Below are positions 12,301 through 51,969 of a stretch of 64,000 bases of DNA, in pieces. Position 1 is the stretch's first letter, and each line of letters opens with the position of its first letter. Position numbers and translations under genes: made by a program. Location of the stretch: assembly GCF_028858725.1 (NCBI RefSeq), contig NC_084763.1:8556001-8620000 (forward strand). The letters run 5' to 3'. Under the pieces are notes generated by a model. The model saw only the letters and a program-made list of their open reading frames with translations, did not search any database and was not told the DNA's origin. The stretch is from Colius striatus. Taxonomy: Eukaryota; Chordata; Aves; Coliiformes; Coliidae.

Positions 12301-15300
12301 AAAAGACCTTTATAAGATCCACTCCAACCACTGCCCTCACACTGCCAAGCCCAGCACTAACCCATGTCCCTCAGCACCTCAGCTCCACGGCTTTGCAACA
12401 GCTCCGGGGATGGGGCTCCACCACCTCCCTGGGCAGCCTGGGACAGGGGCTGCCAACCCTCTCAGGGAAAAAAGTTCTTCCTCAGCTCCAATCTAAACCT
12501 CCCCTGGCACAACTGGAGCCCATTTCCCCTTGTCACTCATCACTGTGGAGAAGAGACCGACCCTCACCTCACTACAACCTCCTGTCAGGTAGTTATAGAA
12601 AGTGATTGTGTTTCCTTTCAGCCTCCTCCTCTTCTTATGAGGGGACACGTTGCAGAAGGTGGGTGAGATGGAGAGGGATGGCAATGGCAGAGCTGATTTT
12701 CCCCTCTGCCATAAGGCTCTGCCCACCAGCTGCTGTCCATTCCATAGCCTTAGGAGTGAGTCTAGAAGTTTCTTGCTGACAAATAACCTGATGCAGTGCT
12801 GTCCGGAATGCTGGGAAAGAGCAGCCCTTGGAGAAGCACTTCAGTGGGTGTGCCTTCCAAGCACTGATGGATTCCAACCTTTCTGCAGTTTCCCCATTGA
12901 CAGTGCTGTCAGTTCAGACAGGGAGACCTACAAGGCAAGTCCAAAGGCAAAATACATCTATCAGTTGCTCTCTTTTACACCTGTACTGGTCAGCTAGAGC
13001 AATGCAGTGGTTTGCTTAGCCTTGCCAAGTCAAAAGAGCCTCCTGTTAGAAAAGAGAGTCCTTCACAGCAGAGATTCCTGCCTGGCTACCACACAGTACC
13101 AGGAGAGAGCTGGGGATGAGGAGAAAGTGTGCCTGGATTTTTTTACTGCAGGCCTTTTGCAAGGAAGCAATTAGAGAAAACTTGGCAAATGACATGAAAG
13201 TGATAACAGCAATGAGAGGATCCCCATTCCCAACCCTGCCATCTGGGGAAACTGCAATATGAAGAGTCTGGAGGGAAGAAGAGGAGGTTTTTGTGTTATT
13301 TATCTGACTTACCCTGAAGCCAGCACAAGGCTCCTTATAACCCCAGGCAACAGGCCACCGTGAGAGCCAAGCTCAATGGATCACAGCTTTTCATCCAGGC
13401 TCTTGCCCACATCCCGTATCCCACCAGCATCTGGAAGGCAGCACAGAGTTAAAGGCACCAAGTATTTATGTTAAAGGGATCCTGCCAAAGCCAAAAGATC
13501 ACAAAAGAGCATTGAAGGGCAGATGCAAACCTACATGTAGCCCCCAGAGTGCTGAGCTGAAGGATCCAGCCAAGCGCTGCCACATTTCCCTCCCTCCGGA
13601 CCTGGCATCCTGCAGTGGTTATGATCTCCCCTTCCTGCTCTTAGGATGACATTAATGCTTTTATAGGTACATTTTCCCTTCCAGTCAAGGTGCCAGCTGT
13701 AGATATGCCTCACTTCAAGTGAGTTATTGCCCTTCTAGGATTTGTTAATTAGCCTTATCCAAACATCCACCACTTCAAATCCATTTCTCTTTCCCTGCTA
13801 GTATAGAGAAATGTGTTATCAACATACCACTATTTGCACTGAGACGTAGCACTCTGCCCTGGAAGAGTGTCTCTCAATAAAAAAAGGAGGAGAAGTGTGA
13901 GCAAGAGAGTGATATTTAAGAGCACACTTGAGAGAGATGATAAACAGCTCCCTCAGTCCTCATGCTGGTTGTATTTAAAGTTTTACTTCCTACCAATGTG
14001 ACTGCTTCTGGCCAGGTGTGGCTTTCATCCCATGGAGAGGATCATAGAGAGCTGCCTCTGGGGAGAGATCGATGCCCCACGGCTCGTAAATACAACAGAT
14101 AAGACCCAGCCTGGGCCTTTCTACTGAATTTTCTCTCTGAAGATCAAAAAAACACTTGACAAATATTCACTTTTTTGTGTTTTTTTTAATGGAGCAGCAC
14201 TCCAAGGAAAGCATAAACCTAATTCTAGGTCTTGCCTTCAAGACAGGGAAGAAACTTGGGATACAAGTTCATCACCAACATGATCAGGGCACTGGAGCAT
14301 CTTCCTTATGAGGAAAGGCTGTGGGAACTGGGGCTGTTTAGTCTGGAGAAGAGGAGACTGAGGGGGGATCTCATTCATATTCACAAATATCTCAATGGTG
14401 GGTGTCAGGAGGCTGGGGCAGCACTTTTTTCTGTTGTATACAGTGACAGGACAAGGGGTGATGGAAAGAAGCTGGAAGGAAAAGGGAAAACTATTTCCCT
14501 GTTGAGGTGAGGGAGCCCTGGCACAGGCTGCCCAGAGGGGTTGTGGAGGCTCCTTCTCTGGAGGTTTCCAAAACCCACCTGGACACGTTCCTGTGTGACC
14601 TGATCTAGGTGGGACCTGCTTCTGCAGGGGGGTTGGACTGGATGATCTCTAAAGGTCCTTTCCAACCCTACCATTCTATGAGTCTTTGATACAAGAACCA
14701 CAGTGCCCTTCTTTGCCAAGGGTGAGCTGGAAGTGCAGTATCAGCATTTCCCCTGACATTGATCTGCTGTCCCTTTCATTTAAAAAGGAAATTAAAATGT
14801 GCTGGCTGTGACACAGCAGAAGCAAGTGTCAGTGTGTATATGCAGTGGTCCTGCTATGCAGTAGGGAGGTAGGAGGAAACTGAACTCTCCTAACTGAGGC
14901 TTGCTTACTTATCAGTGCAAGAAGAAAAGAAGAAAGACAATGCTCCCCCTGTCCCATTAACAGCTATTCTGGTTTTTCCATACACTGGAAAAAGGCAGGA
15001 AAAACAAGCCCCCATAGTCCCCACTCCAGGCAGGATTTCATATCTTAAAAACCTTAAAAAAAGGTAAACACTAAGTGTTCATGTGGCTAGCCGGGCCCAG
15101 AACCACGTTCCCCTAGTTTCCTGGGGAGGGGAAGAGGGTTTCGTGCATGTTTCTATTATGTTACAAACAAAACAATCTTGGTACGACTGCATTCCTCTCA
15201 AGTTTCAAAGCTAAATTGGGGCTACATGGGGGTATTTTTTATCCAGCTCAGGCCCTAGATGGAGGAACTTCACACCACTTACTTTTGACATCTGAAAGAA

Positions 15301-17823
15301 AACTGCATGCCTCAATCCTCCTATGTTTCCTCTAGATTGTCTTTCAGACACCGTTCCCCAAAGTCCAGCTCTGTTCTCCTTGAAGGACATCTGGCTTTCT
15401 CTTCCCATTGGCTGTAGTGCAAGCCCAGGGATTCTCCTCAGCATCTCTTCCTTGCCACACAATTTCACTGCAAATCCTCATGAATGCCAGATGGCCTCAA
15501 GGACATCCCTCCTCTCTAGAACAGCTGATTGCTTTGTTTGGATGACAGGGTAATGCATTTCAACAGGATCCTGCATAAACAGCTTCGTTTCTTGCTTTTA
15601 TGAAGTTACCAGGGAGAAGGAGAAAGCCCTGAGCATCACAAGCCGGAACCTGAAGTGCTTGGAAGATTCTTAATCATTACGTACAGGCAGGAAAGCACAG
15701 CTTGAGAGCCATCAGCTTCTCCCTGGGTTTGGGTGGTTTTTTTTGTCCTTAAGTCATAGCAAAGCACATTGCAGCTAGAAAAAAAAGAGGAAAAGCTGAA
15801 ATGGTGCGTGTCAGATGAGTTGGGTATTTACACTTTGCTGAGAAGCATCCCCACAGCTGGTTTGGTGCAGGAGGAGAAAACAGATAGCCAGAAGCTACTG
15901 AAATAATCACAGAATCACAGAATGGTAGGGGCTCGAAGGGACCCTTAGAGATCTAGTTCAATCCCCTTGCAGAAGCAGGTCAACCTAGATCACTTCACAC
16001 AGGAACGTGTCCAGGCGGGTTTTGAAGACCTCCAAGGAAGGAGCCTGCACACCTTCCCTGGGCAGCCTGTGCCAGGGCTCCCTCACCTCAACAGGGAAAT
16101 AGTTTTTCCTATGTTTCAATGGAACTTTTTGTGTTCCAGCTTCATCCCATTACCCCTTGTCCAGTCACTGGATACAGCAGAAAAAAGGGATGTCCCAGCC
16201 TCCTGACATCCACCATTTAGGTATTTGTAAATACTGAGGACATCCCCCCTCAGCCTCCTCTTCTCCAGACCAACCCTACAAAAAAAACCATATGGAAGGC
16301 TTAGGGACTTGTGAAGGATTTGTGGAGACTCACATATCAGAATGGATCACCCTGGAAGAGACAGGTCTCGGCCCTCTAACAGTCATTGGATCATTATAGA
16401 ATGGTAGGGGCTGGAAGGGACCTTTAGAAATCATCTAGTCCAACCCCCATGCCAAAGCAGGTCCACCTAGATCAGGTGACACAGGAACATGTCCAGGCAG
16501 GCTTTGAAGACCTCCAGAGAAGGAGCCTCCACATGTCCCAAAATAACCACGTATGGTCATCTTAGAAATTGTGACCAAGGGGTAACATTCTATTGCACAG
16601 GCTCCTCTATCCCCTCCCCTGCCCCAACTCCTCCAGTAGCTTAACAAGACCAGCTCTGAATAAAAGCTCTGAATAAAAGGAAGTTTTTCTCTCCCAGCCC
16701 ATCATTACAGCTTGTTTCATAAAAAGAAGCACATAAAAATTCCCCAGAGGTTCCAGTCTGCTCCCAAACTCCAACAATATTCAAGTAGTTTGATTCCTTA
16801 AACTCATCTTGATCCTTAAAAAGGAGGATTCGTTAGCCCTGCTTAAACCTCATAATTGCAATCAATGTCAGAGTTTTAGGGGTGAAAGTAAAGTTACCAC
16901 ATAAGCAAAACACAATTACAGGTCAAAAGTTGAAACAAAAATGCATTAGCAGGGTGTGACAGCTCAGTCAAAGGAGAATCAGGCTGTTCTCTCTTCCCCT
17001 TTCTGCTTCCCGTGATGTTTTTCACCCTGGCAATACAGCAGATATGGTTTCTCTTTGGTGCCTAACTTCCAGGGCAAAAAAACCCCTCTATAAAAGCTGA
17101 ATGGTTCTGGCATCAAGGAGAAAAGCTAATTTACCACTTCTGCAGGTGGAAAAAGAGCTCTGAGGATACCCAGCAGCAGGTGCAGATTCAGAGCACCGGA
17201 GCTGGGTAGTTTTGAACCAACATATAATTGGGCCACTTGCTCCTCAACCCCTGTGGTTTCCTTACAGGACAGCAGAGAGAATATTTACTAGAAGTATCAG
17301 AGGCATTTAGGAGCACAAATTCCACTGGGCTCCCAAGAGCTTTGTGTGTTATATCCAAACAGTGCTTTTGAAATACATACAAAAGGCTTGAGGGGGGAAA
17401 AAGTCAGACTCTGGGGCTTTTAAATAGAAGCCTATGGACCAGGCACTGTAGTGGTTGGAGACCACTGAGCTTGACTGTCTGGGAGGCAGATCAATGATCC
17501 TCACCTTATTTTGAGTGTTCAGAAGGATTTTCCCCTGTTCAAGCTGTAGGAATGGCATATTTGCTTTGATTAGAGGTTACAGTCCATCCCATCTATATAA
17601 GGGAGTCTTCATTATGCTCACCCTCTTAAACACTGGCATGAAAAACCTGCATTACAGAGGTACAAGGAACTGATAGCATTTGTGTTGTCTGCAGATTGCT
17701 GCAGCCCTTGGAACGAGCATTACCTGGCAGAAGGCTCTACATGAATGGCCTCAAGTGCTTGGAAAGGAGAATCCCTTCAACGACCAGATCGAAGCTGTGT
17801 TCAAAGATCAAGGCGGGCACTGA
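182..17823 (+). CDS. AOAH: Acyloxyacyl hydrolase, C-terminal part (six exons)
   Basis: AOAH is a secreted/lysosomal lipase of the SGNH/GDSL fold that removes secondary acyl chains from the lipid A of lipopolysaccharide, ending endotoxin signalling. The window holds its last six coding exons: 182-354, 4222-4280, 4366-4425, 6056-6152, 10158-10234 and 17695-17823, with TGA at 17821. All junctions are GT-AG and phases join without a break, giving the C-terminal 197 residues of a protein that is about 575 residues in mammals. Recognisable stretches are [36 protein letters not shown] and LGKENPF. The D-x-x-H in EPVDGFHP looks like block V of SGNH hydrolases, which carries the catalytic Asp and His (inference from family). 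The N-terminal saposin-like region and catalytic Ser exon lie upstream of base 1. No stop or frameshift is seen, so the gene looks intact. It converges on ANLN. Confidence 0.96.
486..1075 (-). mobile_element. CR1 LINE 3' fragment, older subfamily
   Basis: The reverse complement reads as a CR1 3' region: the block GACCTTCAAAATCATTGAG marks the element's 3' end and AGCCCAGAACTGAACAC its interior. It is diverged and belongs to a group shared with 3715-3995 and 12280-12640. It sits antisense in an AOAH intron. Confidence 0.85.
2905..3033 (-). mobile_element. CR1 3'-end fragment, GAATCTTAAGGG subfamily
   Basis: It starts AGAATCACAGAATCTTAAGG then GTTGGAAGGAACCTTG, which is a CR1 3' terminus in reverse orientation. 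Only about 130 bp remain. The same subtype recurs at 61242-61303. Confidence 0.88.
3551..3712 (-). mobile_element. CR1 3'-end fragment, left arm of an inverted pair
   Basis: Reverse-orientation CR1 terminus (GGGGTTGGAAGGAACCTCTA, then CCTCCAGAGAAGGAG). It abuts an oppositely oriented CR1 at about 3715, so the transcript of this AOAH intron could fold back on itself. Confidence 0.85.
3715..3995 (+). mobile_element. CR1 3' fragment, right arm of an inverted pair
   Basis: Sense-orientation CR1 with CCAGGCTGCCCAGGCAG and the terminus GATCTTAAAGGTCTTTTCC followed by AACAATTCTATGA. It is the older subfamily, different from its inverted partner. Confidence 0.85.
4222..4280 (+). CDS. AOAH: AOAH exon, 59 bp
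   Basis: The acceptor is CTTTGCAG and the donor is GTAAGG. It completes the split Gly codon and encodes [19 protein letters not shown], ending in frame. It is followed by a very short 85-bp intron. Confidence 0.95.
4366..4425 (+). CDS. AOAH: AOAH exon, 60 bp
   Basis: The acceptor is TGCCCAG and the donor is GTAAGT. It encodes [20 protein letters not shown], matching the conserved VSPC-GW block of AOAH, and is phase 0 at both ends. Confidence 0.95.
5748..5922 (+). mobile_element. CR1 3'-end fragment
   Basis: It carries GTGAGGGAGCACTGGAAGG through GATGATCTCTCGAGGTCCC and ends ATTCTGTGATGA, a typical CR1 3' terminus in sense orientation within an AOAH intron, about 130 bp upstream of the exon at 6056. 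Confidence 0.88.
6056..6152 (+). CDS. AOAH: AOAH exon, 97 bp
   Basis: The acceptor is TTTTTGCAG and the donor is GTAAGT. It encodes [18 protein letters not shown] followed by the FYMDF block, and ends one base into a codon completed by the next exon. Confidence 0.95.
8352..8420. repeat. Compound microsatellite (TCTA)n(TA)n(CA)n
   Basis: A run of TCTA units grades into TA and then CA dinucleotides, with a short interruption near 8411. It lies in an AOAH intron and is likely length-polymorphic. Confidence 0.9.
8676..9049 (+). mobile_element. CR1 3' fragment with internal deletion
   Basis: It contains GCCCTGGTGAGGCCTCATCT (end of the reverse-transcriptase ORF) and the terminus ACCATTCTATGATT. 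After GGAGAAGATTGAGGTC it jumps straight to CAGGTGAGGGAGCCCTGG, so the usual intervening stretch of a full copy (compare 34880-35090) is missing. Confidence 0.9.
9845..9985. other. CpG-rich patch in an AOAH intron
   Basis: I count 12 CpG dinucleotides between 9847 and 9979 in an otherwise CpG-poor intron. It ends about 175 bp before the AOAH exon at 10158. No repeat family or ORF is recognised. It could be an internal promoter/enhancer or simply a hypomethylated remnant. Confidence 0.4.
10158..10234 (+). CDS. AOAH: AOAH exon with the DGFH catalytic block
   Basis: The acceptor is TTCACAG and the donor is GTAAAA. It encodes [20 protein letters not shown] then FHPSQ. The Asp-Gly-Phe-His is the likely SGNH block V that supplies the acid and the general base. 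A CR1 element starts only about 65 bp beyond the donor. Confidence 0.96.
10300..10945 (-). mobile_element. CR1 3' fragment, long
   Basis: Reverse-orientation CR1 from the terminus (CAGAATGGTAGGGGTTGGA) back into the C-terminal part of its ORF2 ([33 protein letters not shown] in frame). Its 3' end lies about 65 bp from the donor of the AOAH exon ending at 10234. Confidence 0.93.
11007..11525 (-). mobile_element. CR1 3' fragment
   Basis: Reverse-orientation CR1: CATAGAATCACAGAAGGGTA at the terminus, then the AAGTGGAACTTTTTGTGTTCC block and CAGAACTGGATACAGTACTCC. It follows the previous CR1 in the same orientation after a 60-bp gap. Confidence 0.92.
12280..12640 (-). mobile_element. CR1 3' fragment, older subfamily
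   Basis: Reverse-orientation CR1 with AAAAGACCTTTATAAGATCC, CACTGCCAAGCCCAGCAC and CTCCCTGGGCAGCCTGGGAC. It is close in type to 486-1075 and clearly diverged. Confidence 0.85.
14276..14683 (+). mobile_element. CR1 3' fragment
   Basis: Sense CR1 beginning ATGATCAGGGCACTGGAGCA and ending ACCATTCTATGAGTC. It retains the [19 protein letters not shown] stretch of CR1 ORF2 in one frame. Confidence 0.92.
15906..16271 (-). mobile_element. CR1 3' fragment
   Basis: Reverse CR1 from AATCACAGAATGGTAGGGGC to CTCCTCTTCTCCAGAC. With the sense copy at 14276-14683 it forms a second, widely spaced inverted pair in the last AOAH intron. Confidence 0.92.
16390..16533 (-). mobile_element. CR1 3'-end fragment
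   Basis: Reverse CR1 terminus (TAGAATGGTAGGGGCTGGAA), truncated after about 140 bp at AAGGAGCCTCCACA. Confidence 0.9.
17695..17823 (+). CDS. AOAH: AOAH terminal coding exon
   Basis: The acceptor is TGTCTGCAG. It encodes [20 protein letters not shown], then VLGKENPF and the ending DQGGH, followed by TGA at 17821-17823. The C-terminal DQGGH is shared with mammalian AOAH as I recall it. It lies 7.4 kb from the previous exon. Confidence 0.95.
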   Translation: MAAALGTSITWQKALHEWPQVLGKENPFNDQIEAVFKDQGGH

Positions 17824-18600
17824 CTCCCGGGGAGCCCTGATGGTGCTGCTTCCCAGCACACGCCAGCAAACAACAGGATTAAAGACACACACAAAACGGG
17901 GGGGGGCAAGTTATCAGAGCCAGCAGCAGTGGACATAACACAAGAGCATTCTCTGCAGCCTGTATCTCACCTGCCCAAGTAGGCTGTGCTTTTTCCATGG
18001 AGCTACAAAATAAGAATCAAAGGCTACCTGCCAGCTAGACCACTGATTGTATGGGTTTGCAAAGCCACCTGATCCATTTTTTCCACGTCCAGCAAACTCC
18101 AAGCCCTGCCTATTGTTTTTTATTGTTTCTGGGCTTTCCATTTGTAGTTTCAACAGTTAATCTCATACCACGAGGCAGGGGGTGGTACCCAAACTCATTA
18201 CGTTGCTATCAATCGTATGTATGTAATTGCCCTGACTGTCAATACATTATTTAGCTGCTCTTTGCTTATTAAAATGTGCCAGGAATAACAAGGTGCTAGA
18301 GTCTTGATTGACCTGGCAGCATCAATGCAGGCTAACAGAGCACAGGTTCTCTTCCCCTCCCTGTTAACAAGACAACCCTTCCTGTATTTAAATCAGGTTG
18401 CTGCTTCAACCTGTAACACATCTTTGCCCTTCTGCTTCCTAACAAACACGACATACCCAGTCCTGTGAGTTTGACAGGCATGACCCAGGGAATCACTGAA
18501 GATACTGGGCAGCCCTTACCTGCTGTTCTTCACACACAGACTTCAAGGTTGAGAATTACAAGCGGTTTTCTCACCAAATCTTAGCACAATAAAAATAAAA
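17824..18600 (+). other. AOAH: AOAH 3' UTR, extent uncertain
   Basis: After the AOAH stop there is an ATTAAA at 17878-17883, another at 18268, and paired AATAAA hexamers at 18588-18593 and 18594-18599. Any of these could end the transcript, so the end given is the furthest plausible one. No repeat or further ORF is recognised here. Confidence 0.4.
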
Positions 18601-21282
18601 CATTAAGAAATTAGAGATTACTCACAATCTTAGTGGTGATGAAGGGATCAGACAGCATAAAATAGCAGTAACTACAGCTGGAAAGACTCTGGAAAATAGA
18701 AAGTGTTTACAAATCAGCCCAAGCTCTGCTCTTGCTTCTGATCTCACTCACTGCACAAGGCTGCATCACTCACCACTCAGCTCCTGGGCTGCTGTCCAGA
18801 CTCAAGATAGCCTGGCTATGTGTGGACCACAGGGCTAGAGATGCATCTGCTCAGGATTTTGGCCAGGCAGAGGATGAGCTGGCTGATGCTTTTTTGGTTG
18901 ACTCATAGAATGGTAGGGGTTGGATGGGACCTTTAGAGATCCTCCAGTCCAACCCCCCTGCAGAAGCAGGTTCACCTAGATCAGGTCACATAGACCCATA
19001 TTATTGCTCTCCTGAAGTAGTCAATGCTGCATCTCCTAAGACAGAAGCTCCTTTGGGACAAATGCTAACATTTCAGTAAATATCCAAGTCACCTACTTGA
19101 GAAAACCAAAAGGGAATACATCTCTTCATTAATAAGGCTCCAATTCATTCAAGGCATTCAGATGTTACCAAAATACCCAGTTTCCCAAGAAACACTTTCA
19201 AGCCCACAGAGGCACACTTGAGGAAGGCTATTTAGCGTCAGGAGGATATCTACCTGCTTCCCGGACAAACTCTGTCCACCCCACAGCGTCACATTTGATG
19301 CATGCTGGCCAGGTAAAACATCTGCTCCTTTTGCTTACCTCTTTGGCCTTCTTATCTTTCATTAAAAAGCAACACCAGGACAGAAACAAGTGCAGCCATG
19401 TGGTTTTACTCCAGACCAAGTAGAGCACAGACAATAATTACAGAATATCAGATAATTTACTCTACACCAAAATATGGAAATGCAGCAATTAAAAGGGGGA
19501 AGGGAACAGTATGTGTTTAGAAGCCACATTCTCAGTCAATCTCATTGCAAATTATTGTATTGCATTTGAGGTTGGGATTTAATAACATCAATTAAGAGTT
19601 TTACAAGCTAGTAAAACTGAAATTTCCTCAGCTAAAATAAGCTCCATTGCCCAGAGCAAAGCATTTGCCATTTATAGACTTTCTTTATTAGTGAACATCT
19701 TGAATTTCTGAACAACAGGGGGGGAAAAAAAAAAGCTTTCTTTTAAAATTAGAACAGCCTGTTCCCAAAGCCAACCCCAAACTGCCATTACTGAAACCCA
19801 AAGCAGAGCTCTGGGGTTTAGCCCAGGATAATTGCCCCGTGCATGGTCTGGGCTCTGCAAGGGACCTCAGGAAGCAGGCTGGCCACTGCCTGCAGGAGCA
19901 CTAACCAAACCCCCTGTCTTCAACACCTGGGAGGCCAGCTCTGCAAGCCAGCATTAGGCTGTGCACAGAAAATTGGATTTGTAACTGCTGCAGTAAGTAT
20001 TTGCAAATAAAGATGAATTTTGGGCCTATTAAGGCATCAGATTTTACAACCGCTGCATCTCTCCCTTATGCCCAAGGACACAAAAAGCAGCTGAAGAGCT
20101 GCACTCCCAACCATCACTCACCACTCTAAAAATAAATGCCCTATTTTTAAAGAAGTGATTCTGGAAAAAGCTTACTTATTCTAAAGTAATAAGGAACTAT
20201 GACTTGGAGTCTACTGTCAGTTTTACTGTCTCGTGGTGCTTAGCTTGGTTGAAGGTGACAAAAGGAAACAAACAAGAAAAAGGTTTCTCTTGGAAAGTTG
20301 AGTATGGAGTGTCCATGAAATTCAAACGCTCTGGTGGCACAGATTTCTAGAAGGAATGACCTATCAAGGTCTTTTCTGGGGTACAGTTAGAACACATGAA
20401 TAGGGGAGGTTATGTCACTGGTTAGTTCCAAAGGAGCAGGATTTCTGATGCCGTTCTGTTCATAACCTGTTCTTACAAAACCGCAAGCTTTGTTTGAAAC
20501 GGGAACTCTTTCTGAGAGCATCCACAGCTCAATGAAGCTGTTTGAATTCACACAGTCTGGCCTCTTTGAAAAGGATCTGATACAAAACATGAAAAAAAAC
20601 CACTACATCTGGGAATGTTTTTGAACAATTTTCCACAGCTCTAACAGGGGTCAGGAAGGCAGGAGGCACATCATCATCATCAATAACCAAGGCCTAGACC
20701 TTCCCCTCCAGGTCAGCTTTTCCAGCTCCTAGCACCTGTTACACTTCATCCCTTTCCTTGATCAGGAGAATTTTTCATCTTGGGCAAGGAACAAACACAG
20801 AGTAGTTGCTACAGTGGATAATGACCCAGCTAGCCTAGATAAAACCATGTCATTCCCTCAAGTATATCCAGTTCTCCTCTTAATACCCTTCTATGGACTT
20901 GTTTCATTCTTTTGCATTTAATGATTTTCACTACCATCCACTCAGAAGTTTAGGTAGAGTCTACCACATAGCCACTGATGAAATTTGCTCTTCCATGGTG
21001 CATTGCTACTCTGCTGCCATGTCTCTAGCACAAGGAAATGAGAATCAACCTCTCCTCTTCATACTTGAGCTGCTGGTCTCTAGCAGCTTCTACAACTGTA
21101 TTTATGTTCCAAGAAGTTAGGGACTGCCCAAAGACAATCTAGCTTCCTCCACAACAAAATTGGGTTCCCTTTATCTTCCAAACCAAGTAGCACTTTGGAT
21201 TAAAATCCTCTGTGGAGTCCAGCTTTTCTTCAGCCTACAAACCAGTAGCTCGAGTGCATTTTCTTTATGGAAAGAAAAAAAA
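18601..21282. other. Intergenic gap between convergent AOAH and ANLN
   Basis: Apart from the CR1 remnant at 18903-18992 I see no gene, RNA gene or strong repeat. The short ORFs here have no recognisable homology. The region should contain termination sites for both convergent genes. Confidence 0.5.
18903..18992 (-). mobile_element. CR1 3'-end remnant, 90 bp
   Basis: Reverse CR1 terminus TCATAGAATGGTAGGGGTTG followed by the CCAGTCCAACCCCCCTGCAG block, severely 5'-truncated. Confidence 0.9.
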
Positions 21283-22585
21283 AATCAAGCAGCATTTTGT
21301 TCTTTATTTTAAATGAATAAAATAAATCTCAATACATAGTTTGGAAATCTTTAAAGACATCAGAGAAAGAAAACTAGATTTAAAAGCAAGTACAAAAGTG
21401 GCAGGATGAAACAGTAGAAGATAATGGAATTTAGTGTTTCGAGTGTGAATATATAACAGCGATAGCAAGTTGAAGTTTTCCACTACTGCCTTTGCAATAG
21501 TCAAGTAATGAGATAATATTTCACTAAGCCCAGTGAAAAGCTGTGAAAATTGCAAGTCTTAACTGAGAAGTTTTGCCAGTTTATGATGGGTCTGAAGTGC
21601 TGCTTTTATCTGTGTTTATGGACATGTCTACGAAGGGAAGGAAGACCCATGCTTTCAGCCAGCAGAGTATTAGTTGGTACATAGCAGCTTTGTAGTGTAT
21701 TATAATAAAAATAAAAAGCACTTTTACAACCTGGTTCTCAAATGGAAGAGAATCCTAACTTGTACAAACCATGAGTCCCAGGAAATATTGATTCACACAA
21801 CCATAAAACTTTTTTACCCCTTTTCTTTATCCATCTAGTAGTCCTGACAAAAATACTCAAGGCCTTTCATTTCTATCAAAGTGCAATATACTGCATACAT
21901 AATTCCACGCCTAGAAACCATATCATATACACAACATGCACCTACCCATACCAGTTTGCATGAGAACTTGCAAAAGTGGTATGAATATAATGTGCATGTC
22001 TTTTGTTCTGACCACAAGGACACTGTGCAAGCAAGAAATAGCTGTATTGCATGTTGTAGAATAAAAATTGCTAGTAACTTCTATGCCTGATCATTATAAA
22101 AAGAACTTGACAAACCCTCCAATATTACATCTTGTGCTTCAGCACCATCCTTGTTAGAGAACTCTGAGCTATTGTTTCTTTTGGGAAGGCAAGTTTAGTA
22201 AGTTTGGTTTTCTTCACTAGCTTGCCACCCCCTCCCTGCTCCGAAGTGTGATTTCCTGCAATCTTTTGTTTGTTTAAAGAAGAGAATGTACTTAGCTAAA
22301 AAAAACCCAAAAGGCTTCCAATAGAAAGAGTTACATAAATATTTAGCACATTTAGAAACCTAATTAATTGCCTCCTACCATATTCAAAAGCTAGGAAGTA
22401 AAGTTTTAAAACTCTTAAAAGTGAAATAAAAATACTGCATAACATAGTCCTGGATAACATTAAATACTCTCTCAAATTTAAAGCATAAGTGACCCAAAGG
22501 GCTTCCCACACTTTCATTTAATTTTTTTGTGTAGTTCATGCAGGGTTTTGCATACATATTTTCTTCATAGCCCCCCTTCCAGAGT
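21283..22585 (-). other. ANLN: ANLN 3' UTR
   Basis: From the ANLN stop at 22586 the minus strand runs AT-rich with no coding signal to an AATAAA at 21308-21303, about 1.28 kb away. Cleavage would be expected 10-30 bases beyond, near 21283. No CR1 interrupts it. Confidence 0.7.
21303..21308 (-). promoter_or_regulatory. ANLN: Candidate ANLN polyadenylation signal
   Basis: AATAAA on the minus strand (TTTATT on plus). It is the furthest-downstream hexamer before sequence with no further support for transcription. Confidence 0.55.
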
Positions 22586-51688
<29,103 letters not shown>

Positions 51689-51706
<18 letters not shown>

Positions 51707-51960
51707 CGCTGCCGCTGTTGGCGCTGCCCGCGCTGCGTCCGCTGCCTGAAGCCGCCCGACAGTGGCAAGAAACCACCACCCCAACCGCTCCGAGGATTTG
51801 AATTTCAGCGCCCGCCTCAGCCGCGCATGCGCCCGGCAGCGCCCGCCCCCGCCGCGCCCTCACGTGACCTGCCGCGGCCGAGGGACTCTGATTGACAGGA
51901 GTGGCAGCCAATCCGGTGGCAGCGCGCCCCGCTCCGCCCGCCGTCCCGCTCGCGCTGACT
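51689..51960 (-). promoter_or_regulatory. ANLN: ANLN CpG-island promoter
   Basis: GC- and CpG-rich DNA upstream of the ANLN ATG with no TATA box seen. It holds TTTGAA at 51797-51802 (plus strand), which fits a CHR cell-cycle element in reverse orientation, next to an E2F-like AGCGCCCGC. There is a CACGTG E-box at 51861-51866 and a CCAAT box at 51908-51912. CHR plus CCAAT is the usual layout of DREAM/MMB-controlled G2/M genes, a class to which ANLN belongs. The transcription start was not determined. Confidence 0.7.
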
Positions 51961-51969
51961 GCACCCTGA

